Assembly (NCBI GenBank): GCA_003134785.1 | Contig: PLCN01000009.1 | Coordinates: 1-64,000, forward strand | Source: Spartobacteria bacterium | GTDB taxonomy: Bacteria > Verrucomicrobiota > Verrucomicrobiia > Chthoniobacterales > UBA10450 | Direction of reading: 5' to 3' | DNA: 64,000 nucleotides | Shown here: positions 1 to 12,539 of the stretch, piece after piece | How positions within the stretch are numbered: position 1 is the first letter of the stretch | Layout: the number at the start of each line of letters is the position of its first letter | Position numbers and translations under genes: made by a program | Notes under the pieces: generated by a model | Databases searched by the model: none | What the model was told of the DNA's origin: nothing | What the model saw: only the letters and a program-made list of their open reading frames with translations

Positions 1-1
1 C

Positions 2-1366
2 GCCGCCTACAACTCTCAGTTCACCGTTGCAGCGACGGCTAACTCGAGCCTCGCGGTTTCCTACAGCAGCTCCGGAGTTTGCACTAACACTGGCGCCACT
101 TACACCATGACCAGCGGCACCGGCACGTGCACGGTCAAGTACGATCAGGCCGGCGACGCCAACTATAATGCTGCCCCGCAGGTCACGGAATCGGTGACCG
201 CATCCAAGGCTGCTACTGGAACCGGCGTTGTATCCAACAACAACCCGTCGCAAGCTGGTCAACAAGTTACTTTCACCGCCACGGTGTCCTCCGGATCTGG
301 CACCCCGACCGGCACGGTCACATTCATGGATGGGGCCGCTTCCATCGGCACAGGCACGCTGAATGGCTCCGGCATTGCCACCTTCTCCACGTCCTCGTTG
401 GCGGCAGGAGGTCATTCCATCACGGCCGGCTATGGGGCGGATAACAATTTCGCGGGCAGCACATCGTCGACGCTCACCCAGACGGTATCAGCGCCGACCC
501 CCACGCCAACGCCTACGCCTACGCCCAGCCCGATACCGACACCGTCTCCCACGCCCACCTCCACACCTACACCCACGCCGAACACGGCCCAGGCATTGAA
601 CCTGTCCACGCGGTTGCGGGTGGCGACCGGCGACAATGTCATGATTGGCGGTTTCATCATTACCGGGAACGTTGCGAAGCCGGTCGTCGTGCGCGGCCTC
701 GGGCCGTCGCTCTCGGCCTTTGGAGTCAGCAATATTCTCGCCGACCCTATGCTGGAACTACGCGGCGCCAATGGATCGTTGATCGTGCAGAACGACAACT
801 GGAAGGACAGCCAGCGAAGCCAGATCGAAGGTACGGTTTTCCAGCCTTCGGATGATCGGGAATCCGTCATCCTCGCCACATTGCCGCCAGCGGCTTACAC
901 CGCCATTCTGAGTGGCAAAGGCCAGACCAGCGGCGTCGGCTTAGTCGAGGTATATGACAATGATCAGGCGACAGATTCACAACTAGCCAATATCAGCACC
1001 CGGGGCTTCGTCGGGAGCCAGGACAATGTGATGATCGGGGGCTTTACTCTGGGCGGAAATCCGAACAATACCCACGTCGCGATCCTCGGGATAGGACCGT
1101 CGCTGAGTCTGTTTGGTTTGAGCAATGTGCTCGCCGATCCGACTCTCGAAATGCACAACGCCAATGGCTCGATCATGATTTCGAACGATGACTGGCAAAG
1201 CGACCCAGTCGCCGCCGGATTGCTGACCGCGAATGGCCTGGCGCCAACGAATTCCCACGAGTCGGGGTTATTTGTGTCGCTGCCCGTGGGTCCGTTCACG
1301 GTCGTTCTTTCCGGAAAGAACGGGGCCACCGGTATCGGCGTGATCGAGATTTACAATTTGAAATAG
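2..1366 (+). CDS. Secreted Ig-like repeat protein, 3' part only
   Basis: The reading frame is open from the first bases of the window, so this is the C-terminal ~454 residues of a larger exported protein. The first ~70 residues look like an MBG-type beta domain (pattern QAGDANYNAAPQV). A Big_3-type Ig-like domain follows (TPTGTVTFMDGAASIGTGTL), then a Thr/Pro-rich linker of about 30 residues. The end is a duplicated module with two units of ~125 residues, each reading roughly N(L/I)[16 protein letters not shown]-LADPxLE-NDxW-ESxxxxLP-TGxGxxEVY. The module is shared with the proteins at 1911-12320 and 40465-43272. Ig-like domains suggest a cell-surface or matrix role; the module's function is unknown. 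The N-terminus and signal peptide lie outside the window. It ends in TAG. Confidence 0.85.
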   Translation, partial: AAYNSQFTVAATANSSLAVSYSSSGVCTNTGATYTMTSGTGTCTVKYDQAGDANYNAAPQVTESVTASKAATGTGVVSNNNPSQAGQQVTFTATVSSGSGTPTGTVTFMDGAASIGTGTLNGSGIATFSTSSLAAGGHSITAGYGADNNFAGSTSSTLTQTVSAPTPTPTPTPTPSPIPTPSPTPTSTPTPTPNTAQALNLSTRLRVATGDNVMIGGFIITGNVAKPVVVRGLGPSLSAFGVSNILADPMLELRGANGSLIVQNDNWKDSQRSQIEGTVFQPSDDRESVILATLPPAAYTAILSGKGQTSGVGLVEVYDNDQATDSQLANISTRGFVGSQDNVMIGGFTLGGNPNNTHVAILGIGPSLSLFGLSNVLADPTLEMHNANGSIMISNDDWQSDPVAAGLLTANGLAPTNSHESGLFVSLPVGPFTVVLSGKNGATGIGVIEIYNLK

Positions 1367-1492
1367 ACGGCGAGAAACGCGAAACTCGCTTGCCATGGCG
1401 TAGCCGTGCCGGGCAGATGCGGGAAGCTCGAAACAACTCCGACAACAGGTCGCGAGCACGCGAAAGCTTTCGGTGTTACCAAAGGTTCGAGT

Positions 1493-1573
1493 AACCGCGG
1501 ATTGCGCGGATGCCGCGGATAAGACATGGGAAAAACAATCCTCTTATCCGTGAGATCCGCGTAATCCCCGGTT
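1493..1573. repeat. Long inverted repeat, CCGCGGAT family, copy 1
   Basis: Arms 1493-1523 and 1543-1573 (31 bases each) pair with about six mismatches around a 19-base loop. The arms are built from degenerate 8-10 base units of the type (C)CGCGGAT. The same family recurs at 12332-12416 and 60239-60343. It follows the stop of the 2-1366 gene and could act as a transcript end. The 540-base gap to the next gene otherwise holds only the repeat at 1582-1615 and an unassigned leader. Confidence 0.8.
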
Positions 1574-1581
1574 CGTTCAGT

Positions 1582-1615
1582 CATTCCGCATTCCGCATTC
1601 CGCATTCGCCATTCG
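1582..1615. repeat. Short tandem ATTCCGC repeat
   Basis: Three to four head-to-tail copies of the heptamer ATTCCGC (the last degenerate), directly after the inverted repeat at 1493-1573. The same heptamer forms an arm of the inverted repeat at 36867-36935, so this looks like a single unpaired arm of that family. Confidence 0.6.
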
Positions 1616-1910
1616 CCCCCGCTGGCAAGCTCAGAATGAAAAGATTTCTCAGCCCTGCGAAAATAAATGTGGACACTTCTCCGTAGTTTCCGGTAAACCC
1701 AATTCCTGATTACGTCACCCGACGTTTCAACGCATCTTCGGCCAGGGATGATGGGCGGGGCCGAACCTTCGCTGGGAGGTCGCTTAACGCGATCTCAAGT
1801 TCGCGGGGAGCTCCGAGTCAGCCGCATAAGACGCGACTTTTGGTGCGTTAATGGTGGTTGGTTCAGGTTCCAAGCGGAACTGATGCGGGGAAATCAAACA
1901 AAAGAGCCGA

Positions 1911-4900
1911 ATGAAATTCAGAAGAGATTTTCGCGGAAGATCTCTCGTACTTTTTCTGGCCTCAGTCTTCTGCCTCGCCAGGGGCACTGTGCTCGCGCAG
2001 ACGTGCACGCCGCCGCCGCCAGGAATGGTCGGTTGGTGGCCGGGCGATAATAGCGCAATCGACATTCAGGGGGGCAACAATGGGACCCCGGAGAACGGCG
2101 TAACGTTTGTGCCGGGTAAAGTCGGACAGGCGTTCAGTCTTAACGGGACTGATCAAGACGTTTTGATTGGCAACCCACCGAGTCTTCAATTGCAGGACTT
2201 CACCATTGACGCGTGGGTGCAACGGGCGAGTGCCAGCGTCGTCTCGCTCAGTGAATCGGGTGGGCCAGGAGGATTGATCTTTTCCTATGGCACTGGGGGC
2301 TACGGCCTCGGCCTCTTGGATGATGGAAGCATCTTTTTGTCCAACATTGGATTTGACGGAGTGCAAACCAGCACCCTGAAGGTAGCGGACACAAACTTCC
2401 ATCATGTCGCGGTCACGAAATCAGGCACTGCAGTGACCTTCTTCCTCGACGGCGTAGCGGAGAGTTTTTCCTACACTACAACCTTTACTTTCACCACCAA
2501 TGCTTACATCGGACAGACGGGCACGAATACCTTCTATGGCCTTCTCGACGAAGTCGAAGTTTTCAATCGCGCGATTACGGCAACAGAGATTGCTAACATC
2601 TACAACGCCGGCAGCGCCGGCAAGTGCAGGTCCTGCACCCCGCCGCCAGCAAACATGGTCGGTTGGTGGCCGGGCGATGGAAATACGAATGACATTCAAA
2701 ACGGCAACAATGGCACACTGACTGGCGGAGTGAGCTTCACCTCCGCGGAGGTGAATCAGGGATTCACTTTCGATGGCACGGGCCAGGTGGCGATCCCGCC
2801 CAACGACAACCTCAACATTAATCCTTCCGGCTTCACGGCGGACTTCTGGTTCCAGGGTATTCAGAATCAGCCCTCGGAAGACGATCTTTTTGCCATTCTC
2901 GATAAATCGCATGGCACCTGCGGCGGGGCGAGTTGCGGCTGGGTTTTCCAGGGCCGTAACAGCGATCACAGCATCGCCTTCGTCGTTGGGGACGGAAGTG
3001 GAGCCTTCCCGGCCGTTAGCAATCTGCCGAGCGTGAACATTCTCGATGGAAGTTTCCATCATCTCGCCGGCACCTGGGATGGCAATGCCAACACGATCAG
3101 TTTCTACATTGACGGGATGCTGCAAGGCACAACGCCGCTCTCAACCCCGACAAACAACACCAGTGAGCTGAGCATTGGCTCGCGGGCCGGCGGGGGTCGT
3201 CCAATCATCGGCACCGTCGATGAAGTCGAAGTTTTCAACCGCGCGCTGGCTGATACCGAAATACAAGCTATCTACGCCGCAGGCTCCGCGGGCAAGTGCA
3301 AACCCGTGTGCACGGCGCCGCCGGCAGATATGGTTAGTTGGTGGCCGGGCGATGGAAACGGCCGCGACATCCAGTCTAACAACAATCTCTCGTTCGTGAA
3401 TGGCAAAGCGTTCGCGAATGGAAAGGTAGGACAGGCCTTTAGCTTTAACGGAAGCGGATTCGCCACCGCAGGCACGCCTGGCTCTCTCGCGATAACCGGC
3501 AATCAGGTCACCCTTGACGGCTGGATCAACCCTACTGCGACCGATGAGGCCATCTACTTCGGCAAGACCGCTAACGGAAACAACGACTATCTCCTGCTCT
3601 TGGATGGCGGGCAACTCTCGTCCTTCACCAAGACGAGCGGTGTTGAGACGATTATCAGGGGGTTCTCCGATTTCCCGACAGACGCGGTGCCATTTGTGCC
3701 ACCACTTGGCCAATGGACACATATCGCGCTCACCTACGACGGAGCAACGATCAAGGTCTATGCCAACGGGGCACTCGTCGGCTCGGGGACTCCTACAACG
3801 ACGGGCAATATCGACGGGGATCCATCGCCGTTCAATATCGGCGGTCGCGACGACGGTCTGGACTTCAACGGTTTGATCGACGAAGTGGAAGTCTTCAATC
3901 GCACGCTTTCCCAAGCGGAAATCACAGCGATCTACAACGCGGGCAGCGCGGGTAAGTGCAAACCTAACTTGCCACCGATAATTACGAGCTCCGCCAGCGC
4001 CACCTTTTCCATTGGCGCGCCCGGATCATTTACGGTTACGACCGATTTCGGTTATCCGGCCGGCGACACCATTACTCAATCTGGAGAGCCAGCGTGGGTT
4101 ACATTCACTGATAATGGAGATGGCACGGCGACTATTACGGGGACGCCGCCTGATGGTTCGGCGGGTCCAAACTCTTTCACGATCACTGCGAGCAACGGAG
4201 TTTCTCCCGATGCCACGCAGAACTTTACCCTCACGGTGGACGAAGCTCCTCACATCAGCAGTAGCAACACCGCGACCTTTAATGTCGGGCAGACCGGTAG
4301 CTTTAATGTCACAACCGATCACGGGATTCCGACGCCAGCTCTAAGTGAAGTAGGATCGCTGCCTACTGGAGTCACCTTCATCGATAATTCTGATGGCACA
4401 GCGACGATTTCGGGAACACCAGCGGCCGGAACCGCGGGCAGCTACTCGTTGTTCCTAACCGCCAGCAACGGGGTTCCACCGGATGATACGCAAAACTTTA
4501 CCTTGACCGTCACCGATGGACGACCACCGACTCAGACCCCGCCTTCCACCACTCTCGATTTTAACAATGCCCTCGATGCGAACCATGCCAGCGGAGATAA
4601 CCTTGTGTCCGCGTCTGATGATGAGGCCGACGGTGGGCTGGATAACACTTATGGATCTTTCGGCGCGGTTACACCTGATGTTTCGGTTGATTGGGGCGCT
4701 AACGATGCAAACCCTGGCAACAGCCTTTCCAATCACTGGCGGCTAGCCCAGTCGGCCCCCTTTCCCACTACCAGCGCCATCTACCAGGCGAACGACCCCG
4801 TCGTCGGACAAGGTCCTGGCACACAGTTCCGCACCACACCTATCACTCTCACCGCGAGTGGCGGCCGGGCCGCCCACTTCGATTCAGTTACCGTTGGCTA

Positions 4901-7900
4901 CATCACCGGCGTTGCAGGTCCAGACGTGGAGATCGATGTAGAGGTAATTGTCGATGGGACGACCTACACAACGACCGCGTTTCTGGCCAGCGGCGCGACA
5001 ACCACCATCGACCTTAGCGGCAGACCCGCGGGCAAGGTGGTTCAGTTGCAACTGTTCAATCCCAACGGCGAGGTAACTGAATTCCCGATCGACGACTTGA
5101 AGTTCTCGCAGTTCGAATGCACGCCGCCGCCCACAGGCATCGTCGCGTGGTATCCGGGTGACGGAAACGCGGACGACATTAGCGGCAACGGCAATAATGG
5201 CACGCTCCAGGGCGGCGCCACGTTTGGTTTGGGAAAAGTAGGCCAAGCTTTTAGTTTCAACGGCACTACTGCTTACGTGAGCGTGCCCGGCACGTTCGGC
5301 GGAGGTCCTGAAATGACAGTTGATGCGTGGGTAAGGACTGATGGAGTTGGAGTCACGACCGAAGACATTCAGGCGATTGTGTCTTCGACCAATTTGGAGT
5401 TTATCCACTTTCAACTGAGCAATACTTCCGGAATCCAGACCGGCTTCTTTACCGAGAATGGTTTCGTTCCCTTTACCGTTCCGGGTGAGTCGCCGATAGG
5501 TGTCTGGCGGCACATCGCAATGACGGCTAAATCGGGAGACTCGCGTCTCTATGTGGATGGAGTTCTGTTTAGTTCAAACGCCAGTACCTTTAACGCGATT
5601 ACTCCAACTTCCGATCTACGAATTGGCTCGGGCTATCAAGGAGCGAGATTCTTCGATGGGCTGATCGATGAAGTTGAAATCTTCAATCGCGCCCTCTCCG
5701 CCACGGAGGTGCAAGCCATCTATGATGCGAGCAGCGCGGGCAAGTGCAGGTCCTGCACTGCGCCGCCAGCGAATATGGTGGGTTGGTGGCCGGGTGATGG
5801 CAATGCCGTCGATATCCAGAGCGGCAACAACGGCACACTCCAAAACGGCGCGACCTTCGCGCCCGGCGAGGTCGCCCAAGCCTTTGGCTTTGATGGCGCG
5901 AGCGCGGTGGTAGAAGTGCCTAATAATGCCGCCTACGATTTCGGCAGCAGCGATTTCACGATCGACACTTGGGTAAACTTCAACGATCTCTCCGGCGCCC
6001 CTGCCTTTGTGGCGCATGACGAAGGCGGAGGGGTTACTAACAAATGGATATTCTGGCTCAATGCTCCGAATCTCCAGTTTCATATCAACGGACCGGGGGG
6101 CACGGCATTCATTGGCGTTCCCTGGTCGCCCACGACCGGTCAGTGGTATCACGTCGCGGTGACCAGAAGCGGCGGAGACACCTACAAATTCTACGTCAAC
6201 GGAAGTCAGATCGGCACTGACCAGGTCGATCCCAATGCGACAGTAGTTCCGGTAGCGAACGCGCCGCTTACGATAGGCAAAGCCGAAGGAATTCCGTCTC
6301 TTAACGGCTTGCTTGATGAGGTCGAAATCTTCAATCGCGCTCTGACTGACTCAGAAATCGCGGCGATCGCGGATGCCGCTAACGCGGGCAAGTGCAAGCC
6401 TATCGTCCAATTCAGCTCAGCGAATTATAGCGTGAGCGAAAGCGGCGGCAATGCCATTGCCACTGTTACTCGCACGGGCGACTCCGCGGGTAGCTCAACG
6501 GTTCATTATGCCACGAGCAACGGCACTGCTACTGCCGGCACCGACTACACTGCTACTTCAGGTACCCTTACGTTTGGTCCGGGAGTGATCAGCCAGGACA
6601 TCCAGGTGCCAATCTTTGATGATGGCCTCTACGAAAACGCCGAGACCTTTACCGTCACTTTGGATACGCCCTCGACGGGCACGTCTCTTGGAACGCAGGA
6701 CACAGCCACTGTTACAATCATCGAGAACGATCCGCCGCCGACGGTGCAATTCAGTGCGAGTAACTACAACGTGAATGAGGACGCCGGGACGGTAACCTTG
6801 ACCGTGACCAAGACTGGTTCCACCGCACTCAGTTGCACAGTGGACTACGCGACGAGCGATGGCACCGCGACCGCGCCGGCCGACTACACTGCGACCTCGG
6901 GCACCGTGACCTTGGCGGCCAATGAGACGAGCAAGACCTTCACCGTTCAGATCAACAACGATGGAATCTACGATGGCGACCAAACCTTTAACGTCACCTT
7001 AAGCAATCCGAGTAGTGCTACCCTTGGCTCGCCTTCCACTGCCACGGTGACCGTGATCGATAATAATGCGCTGCCGCTGGTGCAATTCAGCGCCACGAAC
7101 TACAACGTAAACGAAGGCGATGGCACCGTGACGGTGACGGTAACCAAGACCGGCAATACGGCCGTGCCTGCGGCGGTGAACTACGCGACCAGCGATGGCA
7201 CTGCAACCGCGCCTTCCGACTATACAACTACATCCGGCACTCTCACATTCGCACCGACCGAAACGTCGAAAACGTTTACCGTCCCGATTATTCAAGACAC
7301 AGTTTATGAAGGTAATGAGACCTTCACTGTGACGTTGAGCACGCCGGTCGGCGCCACCCTGGGGGCGCCTAATCCCGCGACGGTTACCATTATCGATGAT
7401 GATCCTCCGCCTGTAGTGCAGTTCAGCTCTGGCACCTACAGCGTGAGTGGAAGCGCAGGCAATGTGACGGTGACCGTGACCAAGACCGGATCTACCGCGG
7501 TCAATGCGGTGGTTCACTATGCTACGAGCAATGGGACTGCGACGGCGCCGGGAGATTACACGGCTACTTCAGGCGATCTGACCTTTGCTCCTAGCGACAC
7601 GAGCAAGAACATCACCATACCTATTGTCAACGACTCCGTGTATGACGGGAGCGAGAACTTCATTGTCACGTTGAGCGCGCCAGCGTCCGCGACGCTCGGA
7701 ACTCCGATTACTGCCACGGTAACCATTACCGATCCCAACTCGGCGCCATCCTTCTCGATTGACAATGTGTCGCACAACGAAGGTAACAGCGGAACGACCG
7801 CTTTTGTCTTCACCGTGACCAAGACGGGCACGACCGCGGTCAACGCGACGGTGGATTACGCGACGGTGGATGGGACGGCAACGGCGCCATCTGATTACAC

Positions 7901-10900
7901 GGCCATTCCGACTACCACGCTGACGTTCCTGCCTGGAGATACGACCAAGCAGATCACTGTGCTTGTGAACGGCGACACGACTTTTGAGGCAGACGAGACC
8001 TTTACCGTCCACCTCTCTGGCGCGACTAACGCGACGATCGGCACGGCCGACGGCACGGGCACGATCGTGAACGACGATGCGCCCCCTTCATTCTCGATCG
8101 ACAACGTGACGCATAACGAAGGTGATGTCGGCACAACCAACTTTGTCTTCACCGTCACGAAGACGGGCAGCACAGGGTTGAGTTCATCGGTCAACTTCAC
8201 CACTCTGGACGGCACGGCGACGATTGCGGACAACGATTATCAATCGAACACGGGCACGCTGACCTTCGGGCCAACTGATGCGACGATGCAGATCACCGTG
8301 CTGGTCAACGGCGATACCCAGGTCGAGGCAGACGAGACCTTTACCGTCCACCTCTCGGGCGCAACTAACGCCACGATCGGCACGGCCGACGGCACGGGCA
8401 CGATCGTGAATGACGATACGGATGTGACCGTCGCGGTGTCGCCACCGTCGGTATTAGAAGATGGCGGGCAAAACCTGGTCTATACCTTCACGCGCACCGG
8501 CATAACGAGCGGACCGATCACCGTCAACTTCTCGGTGGGCGGCACGGCGAGCTTCAGCAGTGACTACACGCAGAGTGGGGCGGCGTCGTTCAGTTCATCG
8601 AGCGGCAGTGTAACGTTCGGCGATGGGATCACCACGGCTACGGTGACAATCCAGCCCACGGCTGACACCATCTACGAGTCCGACGAGACCGTGATCCTGA
8701 CCGTTGGGTCTGGTAGCGGTTACAGTGCTGGGACGCCAGGAACAGCTACTGGCACCATTACGAATGACGATCCGGCACCGACCTTGAGTATCGGCGACAG
8801 GATTGCAGCAGAAGGTAGTAACCCCGGAAGCACTACTCCTTTCGTGTTCACCGTCACGATAACCGGCAATACCAATGTGCCTGTCACTGTCCAATTCGCG
8901 ACGGCGGACGGCACGACCAATCCGGCCACTGGCGGAGCGACCTGCGGCGGGAATGTTGATTACGTTACGAAGACGGGATCGCTTACCTTCCTTCCGAACG
9001 AAACGACCAAGACGATTACCATAGATGTCTGCCAGGATACGACCCCTGAGCCTAACGAGACTTTCTTCGTGGAGCTATCCAGTCCCACCGATGCCACCAT
9101 CTCGCGCGGGGAAGGCCGGGGCACGATCCAGAATGACGATGCGCCGCCACCATTGGTGCCGGTTAACACGACAGACGATCTCGATCCTACAGGCACCTGC
9201 ACCGTAACGCATTGCACTCTGCGCGAAGCCATCAATACCGCCAATCTGAGCACCAACGCTGTCTCGATTACATTCGAAATTCCGGCGGCGGATCCCGGTC
9301 TTAGACATTTCTATTACGCAGACGACCACACCGCCGGGCAAGTAACTGCAGCCAATGTGACAGAAACATCGGCCTCGGACGATACAACCATAGCAGACAT
9401 CGACCCTGACTGGCCACATAGCTGGTGGTCGATCCTTCCTACTTCCGCGCTGCCGGCCATCACCCAAACCGTCACCATCGACGGTTATTCGCAGACCGGC
9501 GCTACGGCTAATAGCACGCCTGCGGGTGACAATGCAGTCCTAAGAGTCGAACTAGATGGAGCCAGCGCGGGCGCGAGTGTGACGGGACTCACTGTTAGTT
9601 CAACCGGATCGACCGTGCGCGGTTTGGTAATCAATCGCTTCACCGGCGATGGTATGAACGTTTCCGGTGGCAATACCACGGTGACCGGGAACTTTCTTGG
9701 TTCGGACGTGAGCGGCACGCTCGACCTGGGTAATACCGGCAATGGCATATCCTGCTCCGGGTTCAGCGAATCGATCGGAGGTTCGACGGCGGCAGACATT
9801 AACCTCATCTCGGGTAATGACGGGGACGGCATTTCATTCACGGATAGCAATAGCGATCTTGTGCTGGGCAACCTGATCGGCACTGCGGCCCACGGCTTCG
9901 GTGCACTGGGTAATAGCGGAAATGGTATCACATTCTCGGGTGGCGGCTCGGTCTTCAATACCATCGGCGACACTCAGGCCGGCGACGGCAACACTATCGC
10001 GTTTAACGGCGGCGACGGTGTCCAGGTGGGCCCGACGGCTGGTTTCGCCAATACCATCCGCGGCAACTCCATCTACTCGAATGGCACCACGGCTTCGAAC
10101 CTCGGAATCGATCTTGGCCCGGACGGCGTAACACCTAATGACGCCAAGGACGCCGACAGTGGTCCGAACAATTTGCAGAACTTCCCGGTTATTACCCAGG
10201 CCTTGGTGACTGGCAGCACCAAGACGATCAAAGGAACTCTGAACTCCACACCGGGCACGACGTTCGACATCGACTTCTATGCGAACTCGACCTGCAGCAC
10301 TTCTGGAAACGGCGAAGGAAAGACTTATCTCGGCAGCCTTACCACCGACCAAACCGATGCGAACGGCGATGTCTCGTTTACCTTCCATCCGGATGTTACC
10401 CATGCGCCGGGAATGACAGTGGGCGCGGTCGTGACGGCGACAAGCACGGGCGCGGCCTCGACCTCGGAATTCTCGGCCTGCTTCACCGTGGCCGATGGTT
10501 CCTCGGGAGCAGGTGAAATTCAATTCACTTCACCGACCTACACAGTAAACGAGAACGATGGCACCGCCTCGATCACGGTTACGCGCGTGGGCGGAAGTAA
10601 CGGTGCGATCACAGCGAACTTCTCGACCAGTGACGGCACCGCGCAGGCGCCCGGCGATTACACCGCAGTTACGAATTTCCCCGTAACTTACACTGAAGGC
10701 GAGACCGGCACCAAGACAGTGACGGTGTCCATCGTCAATGATGCCATCTACGAAGGGAATGAAACGGTCAACCTGTCGTTAAGCGCCACGCAAATCACTT
10801 CGCCGGACCGGATCAACCCTATTCCGAATCAAGCGCAAGCCAATCAATCTGCTGTCCTAACCATTGTTGAAGACGATCCTGCCCCGACATTCACGATCGA

Positions 10901-12320
10901 TGATGTGAGCCACAATGAAGGCGACAGCGGCACTACTTCCTATGTCTTCACGATCACAAAGACCGGCAGCACGGCGCAAGATGCCAAAGTGGATTACGCG
11001 ACGGTCGATGGGACGGCGACCGCCCCGTCCGACTATACTGCGATCACGCCAACCACTCTTACGTTCCTTCCGGGCGATACGACGAAGCAGATCACCGTGC
11101 TGGTGAATGGCGACACGAATGTTGAGAACAACGAAACGTTCACGGTTCACCTTAGCAACGCGGTGAACGCGACCATCTCCGACGCCGACGGCACGGGCAC
11201 GATCCTGAACGATGACGTGCCAACACCGACTCCGACTCCTACGGCGACGCCCACACCTACAGTTACTCCGGCACCCACCCTCACCCCAACGCCCTCACCT
11301 ACAGTTACTCCGGCACCCACCCCCACCCCAACGCCCTCACCTACAGTTACTCCGGCACCCACCCCCACCCCAACGCCCTCACCTACAGTTACTCCAACAA
11401 CCACCCCCACCCCAACGCCCACACCTACAGTTACTCCGACAACCACACCCACCCCAACGCCCACACCTGCTGTTACTCCGACAACCACACCTACCCCGAC
11501 GCCTACTCCTACACCTACCGCTACACCGGCCCAGGCACTCAATATTTCGACCCGACTGCGGGTAGAAATTGGGGACAAGGTTATGATCGGCGGCTTCATC
11601 ATCACGGGTAGTACTTCCAAGGCGGTCGTGCTGCGCGGCATCGGCCCATCGCTCGTTGGTGCAGGTATTCCCAGCGCCACGGTCTTGAATGATCCTGTGC
11701 TGGAACTGCATGCAGCCGATGGCGCATTGATCACGTCGAACGACAACTGGAAGGACAGCCCGCAAAGGTCGCAAATCGAAGGCACCGTCTTCCAGCCCAC
11801 CGACGATCGCGAGGCCGTCATCGTGGCCACGCTCCAGGCCGGAAGCAATTATACCGCGATTCTGACCGGCAAGGACCAGACGACTGGAATAGGCCTGGTG
11901 GAAGTCTACGACAACAACCAGGCCGTAGACTCGCAACTGGCCAATATCAGCACGCGCGGATTTGTCCAAGGAGCGGATAACGTCATGATCGGCGGCTTCA
12001 TTTTGGGAGGCAACCCGGCCAACGCCACGATAGCGGTGCGAGGCATCGGACCTTCGCTGGCTGCTCTTGGCCTGAACAATGTGCTGGCTGATCCCACGCT
12101 CGAGTTGCGGAACGAGAACGGGGTGATCCTGGTCTCGAACGATGACTGGACGGACGATCCTGTGGCAGCCGGGCAATTAGCGGCCAACGGACTGGCGCTT
12201 TCGGATCCGAAAGAGTCGGGCATCTTCACTTCGCTGCCACCGGGACAGTTCACCGCGATCCTGGCCGGGAAGGACGGCGGCATCGGCATAGGATTGGTCG
12301 AAATCTATAACGTGAAGTAG
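1911..12320 (+). CDS. Giant secreted LamG / Calx-beta mosaic protein (3469 aa)
   Basis: Starts with a signal peptide (positive residues, then [14 protein letters not shown], probable cut near LAQ-T, residue ~30). Domains in order: three LamG-like concanavalin-fold domains (about 32-240, 242-465, 467-683), each opening with C-TxPPxxMVxWWPGD; two Ig/cadherin-like repeats (~685-865); a region of unknown fold (~870-1065); two more LamG domains (~1070-1280, 1282-1497); eight Calx-beta repeats (~1498-2410); a CTLREAIN-type right-handed beta-helix segment (~2415-2865); two further Calx-beta repeats (~2870-3100); a Thr/Pro stalk (~3104-3207); and the duplicated C-terminal module (~3209-3469). LamG domains usually bind glycans and Calx-beta repeats bind calcium, so a calcium-stiffened surface adhesin or polysaccharide binder is likely. 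Substrate and export route are unknown. It appears monocistronic. Confidence 0.9.
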   Translation: MKFRRDFRGRSLVLFLASVFCLARGTVLAQTCTPPPPGMVGWWPGDNSAIDIQGGNNGTPENGVTFVPGKVGQAFSLNGTDQDVLIGNPPSLQLQDFTIDAWVQRASASVVSLSESGGPGGLIFSYGTGGYGLGLLDDGSIFLSNIGFDGVQTSTLKVADTNFHHVAVTKSGTAVTFFLDGVAESFSYTTTFTFTTNAYIGQTGTNTFYGLLDEVEVFNRAITATEIANIYNAGSAGKCRSCTPPPANMVGWWPGDGNTNDIQNGNNGTLTGGVSFTSAEVNQGFTFDGTGQVAIPPNDNLNINPSGFTADFWFQGIQNQPSEDDLFAILDKSHGTCGGASCGWVFQGRNSDHSIAFVVGDGSGAFPAVSNLPSVNILDGSFHHLAGTWDGNANTISFYIDGMLQGTTPLSTPTNNTSELSIGSRAGGGRPIIGTVDEVEVFNRALADTEIQAIYAAGSAGKCKPVCTAPPADMVSWWPGDGNGRDIQSNNNLSFVNGKAFANGKVGQAFSFNGSGFATAGTPGSLAITGNQVTLDGWINPTATDEAIYFGKTANGNNDYLLLLDGGQLSSFTKTSGVETIIRGFSDFPTDAVPFVPPLGQWTHIALTYDGATIKVYANGALVGSGTPTTTGNIDGDPSPFNIGGRDDGLDFNGLIDEVEVFNRTLSQAEITAIYNAGSAGKCKPNLPPIITSSASATFSIGAPGSFTVTTDFGYPAGDTITQSGEPAWVTFTDNGDGTATITGTPPDGSAGPNSFTITASNGVSPDATQNFTLTVDEAPHISSSNTATFNVGQTGSFNVTTDHGIPTPALSEVGSLPTGVTFIDNSDGTATISGTPAAGTAGSYSLFLTASNGVPPDDTQNFTLTVTDGRPPTQTPPSTTLDFNNALDANHASGDNLVSASDDEADGGLDNTYGSFGAVTPDVSVDWGANDANPGNSLSNHWRLAQSAPFPTTSAIYQANDPVVGQGPGTQFRTTPITLTASGGRAAHFDSVTVGYITGVAGPDVEIDVEVIVDGTTYTTTAFLASGATTTIDLSGRPAGKVVQLQLFNPNGEVTEFPIDDLKFSQFECTPPPTGIVAWYPGDGNADDISGNGNNGTLQGGATFGLGKVGQAFSFNGTTAYVSVPGTFGGGPEMTVDAWVRTDGVGVTTEDIQAIVSSTNLEFIHFQLSNTSGIQTGFFTENGFVPFTVPGESPIGVWRHIAMTAKSGDSRLYVDGVLFSSNASTFNAITPTSDLRIGSGYQGARFFDGLIDEVEIFNRALSATEVQAIYDASSAGKCRSCTAPPANMVGWWPGDGNAVDIQSGNNGTLQNGATFAPGEVAQAFGFDGASAVVEVPNNAAYDFGSSDFTIDTWVNFNDLSGAPAFVAHDEGGGVTNKWIFWLNAPNLQFHINGPGGTAFIGVPWSPTTGQWYHVAVTRSGGDTYKFYVNGSQIGTDQVDPNATVVPVANAPLTIGKAEGIPSLNGLLDEVEIFNRALTDSEIAAIADAANAGKCKPIVQFSSANYSVSESGGNAIATVTRTGDSAGSSTVHYATSNGTATAGTDYTATSGTLTFGPGVISQDIQVPIFDDGLYENAETFTVTLDTPSTGTSLGTQDTATVTIIENDPPPTVQFSASNYNVNEDAGTVTLTVTKTGSTALSCTVDYATSDGTATAPADYTATSGTVTLAANETSKTFTVQINNDGIYDGDQTFNVTLSNPSSATLGSPSTATVTVIDNNALPLVQFSATNYNVNEGDGTVTVTVTKTGNTAVPAAVNYATSDGTATAPSDYTTTSGTLTFAPTETSKTFTVPIIQDTVYEGNETFTVTLSTPVGATLGAPNPATVTIIDDDPPPVVQFSSGTYSVSGSAGNVTVTVTKTGSTAVNAVVHYATSNGTATAPGDYTATSGDLTFAPSDTSKNITIPIVNDSVYDGSENFIVTLSAPASATLGTPITATVTITDPNSAPSFSIDNVSHNEGNSGTTAFVFTVTKTGTTAVNATVDYATVDGTATAPSDYTAIPTTTLTFLPGDTTKQITVLVNGDTTFEADETFTVHLSGATNATIGTADGTGTIVNDDAPPSFSIDNVTHNEGDVGTTNFVFTVTKTGSTGLSSSVNFTTLDGTATIADNDYQSNTGTLTFGPTDATMQITVLVNGDTQVEADETFTVHLSGATNATIGTADGTGTIVNDDTDVTVAVSPPSVLEDGGQNLVYTFTRTGITSGPITVNFSVGGTASFSSDYTQSGAASFSSSSGSVTFGDGITTATVTIQPTADTIYESDETVILTVGSGSGYSAGTPGTATGTITNDDPAPTLSIGDRIAAEGSNPGSTTPFVFTVTITGNTNVPVTVQFATADGTTNPATGGATCGGNVDYVTKTGSLTFLPNETTKTITIDVCQDTTPEPNETFFVELSSPTDATISRGEGRGTIQNDDAPPPLVPVNTTDDLDPTGTCTVTHCTLREAINTANLSTNAVSITFEIPAADPGLRHFYYADDHTAGQVTAANVTETSASDDTTIADIDPDWPHSWWSILPTSALPAITQTVTIDGYSQTGATANSTPAGDNAVLRVELDGASAGASVTGLTVSSTGSTVRGLVINRFTGDGMNVSGGNTTVTGNFLGSDVSGTLDLGNTGNGISCSGFSESIGGSTAADINLISGNDGDGISFTDSNSDLVLGNLIGTAAHGFGALGNSGNGITFSGGGSVFNTIGDTQAGDGNTIAFNGGDGVQVGPTAGFANTIRGNSIYSNGTTASNLGIDLGPDGVTPNDAKDADSGPNNLQNFPVITQALVTGSTKTIKGTLNSTPGTTFDIDFYANSTCSTSGNGEGKTYLGSLTTDQTDANGDVSFTFHPDVTHAPGMTVGAVVTATSTGAASTSEFSACFTVADGSSGAGEIQFTSPTYTVNENDGTASITVTRVGGSNGAITANFSTSDGTAQAPGDYTAVTNFPVTYTEGETGTKTVTVSIVNDAIYEGNETVNLSLSATQITSPDRINPIPNQAQANQSAVLTIVEDDPAPTFTIDDVSHNEGDSGTTSYVFTITKTGSTAQDAKVDYATVDGTATAPSDYTAITPTTLTFLPGDTTKQITVLVNGDTNVENNETFTVHLSNAVNATISDADGTGTILNDDVPTPTPTPTATPTPTVTPAPTLTPTPSPTVTPAPTPTPTPSPTVTPAPTPTPTPSPTVTPTTTPTPTPTPTVTPTTTPTPTPTPAVTPTTTPTPTPTPTPTATPAQALNISTRLRVEIGDKVMIGGFIITGSTSKAVVLRGIGPSLVGAGIPSATVLNDPVLELHAADGALITSNDNWKDSPQRSQIEGTVFQPTDDREAVIVATLQAGSNYTAILTGKDQTTGIGLVEVYDNNQAVDSQLANISTRGFVQGADNVMIGGFILGGNPANATIAVRGIGPSLAALGLNNVLADPTLELRNENGVILVSNDDWTDDPVAAGQLAANGLALSDPKESGIFTSLPPGQFTAILAGKDGGIGIGLVEIYNVK

Positions 12321-12331
12321 TCGAAACCTTT

Positions 12332-12416
12332 TGACCACGGATGGCGCGGATATCATGGATAAGACAGAGGAAAGAACAATCCTCCTATCCGTGAAATCCG
12401 CGTAATCCGCGGTTCA
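12332..12416. repeat. Long inverted repeat, CCGCGGAT family, copy 2
   Basis: Arms about 12332-12363 and 12384-12416 pair imperfectly over ~32 bases. Sequence and layout match the copy at 1493-1573, including a purine-rich loop ending ACAATCCT. Both copies sit a short way downstream of a gene ending in the duplicated C-terminal module. Confidence 0.8.
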
Positions 12417-12539
12417 TTCTTCCTTTTCGATCATTTGGATTTCGAAATTGCAGCTCGAGCGCTGCTCTCGCCTCCAGCGCAAAGACGTTTTGCCTTTGAC
12501 ATTCGACCTCACACTGAGTCGAGTAGTGAACTTCAGCTT

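Noticed and set aside
1660-1910. A possible insertion-sequence end near GTGGACACTTCTCC
   Set aside because: No transposase, no facing terminal repeat and no target duplication could be found.
9485-12289. Several long open frames (100-265 codons) on the minus strand of the giant gene
   Set aside because: They mirror the Thr/Pro and repeat-rich codons of the plus-strand gene, have simple composition, and lack starts with plausible signals or domain motifs.
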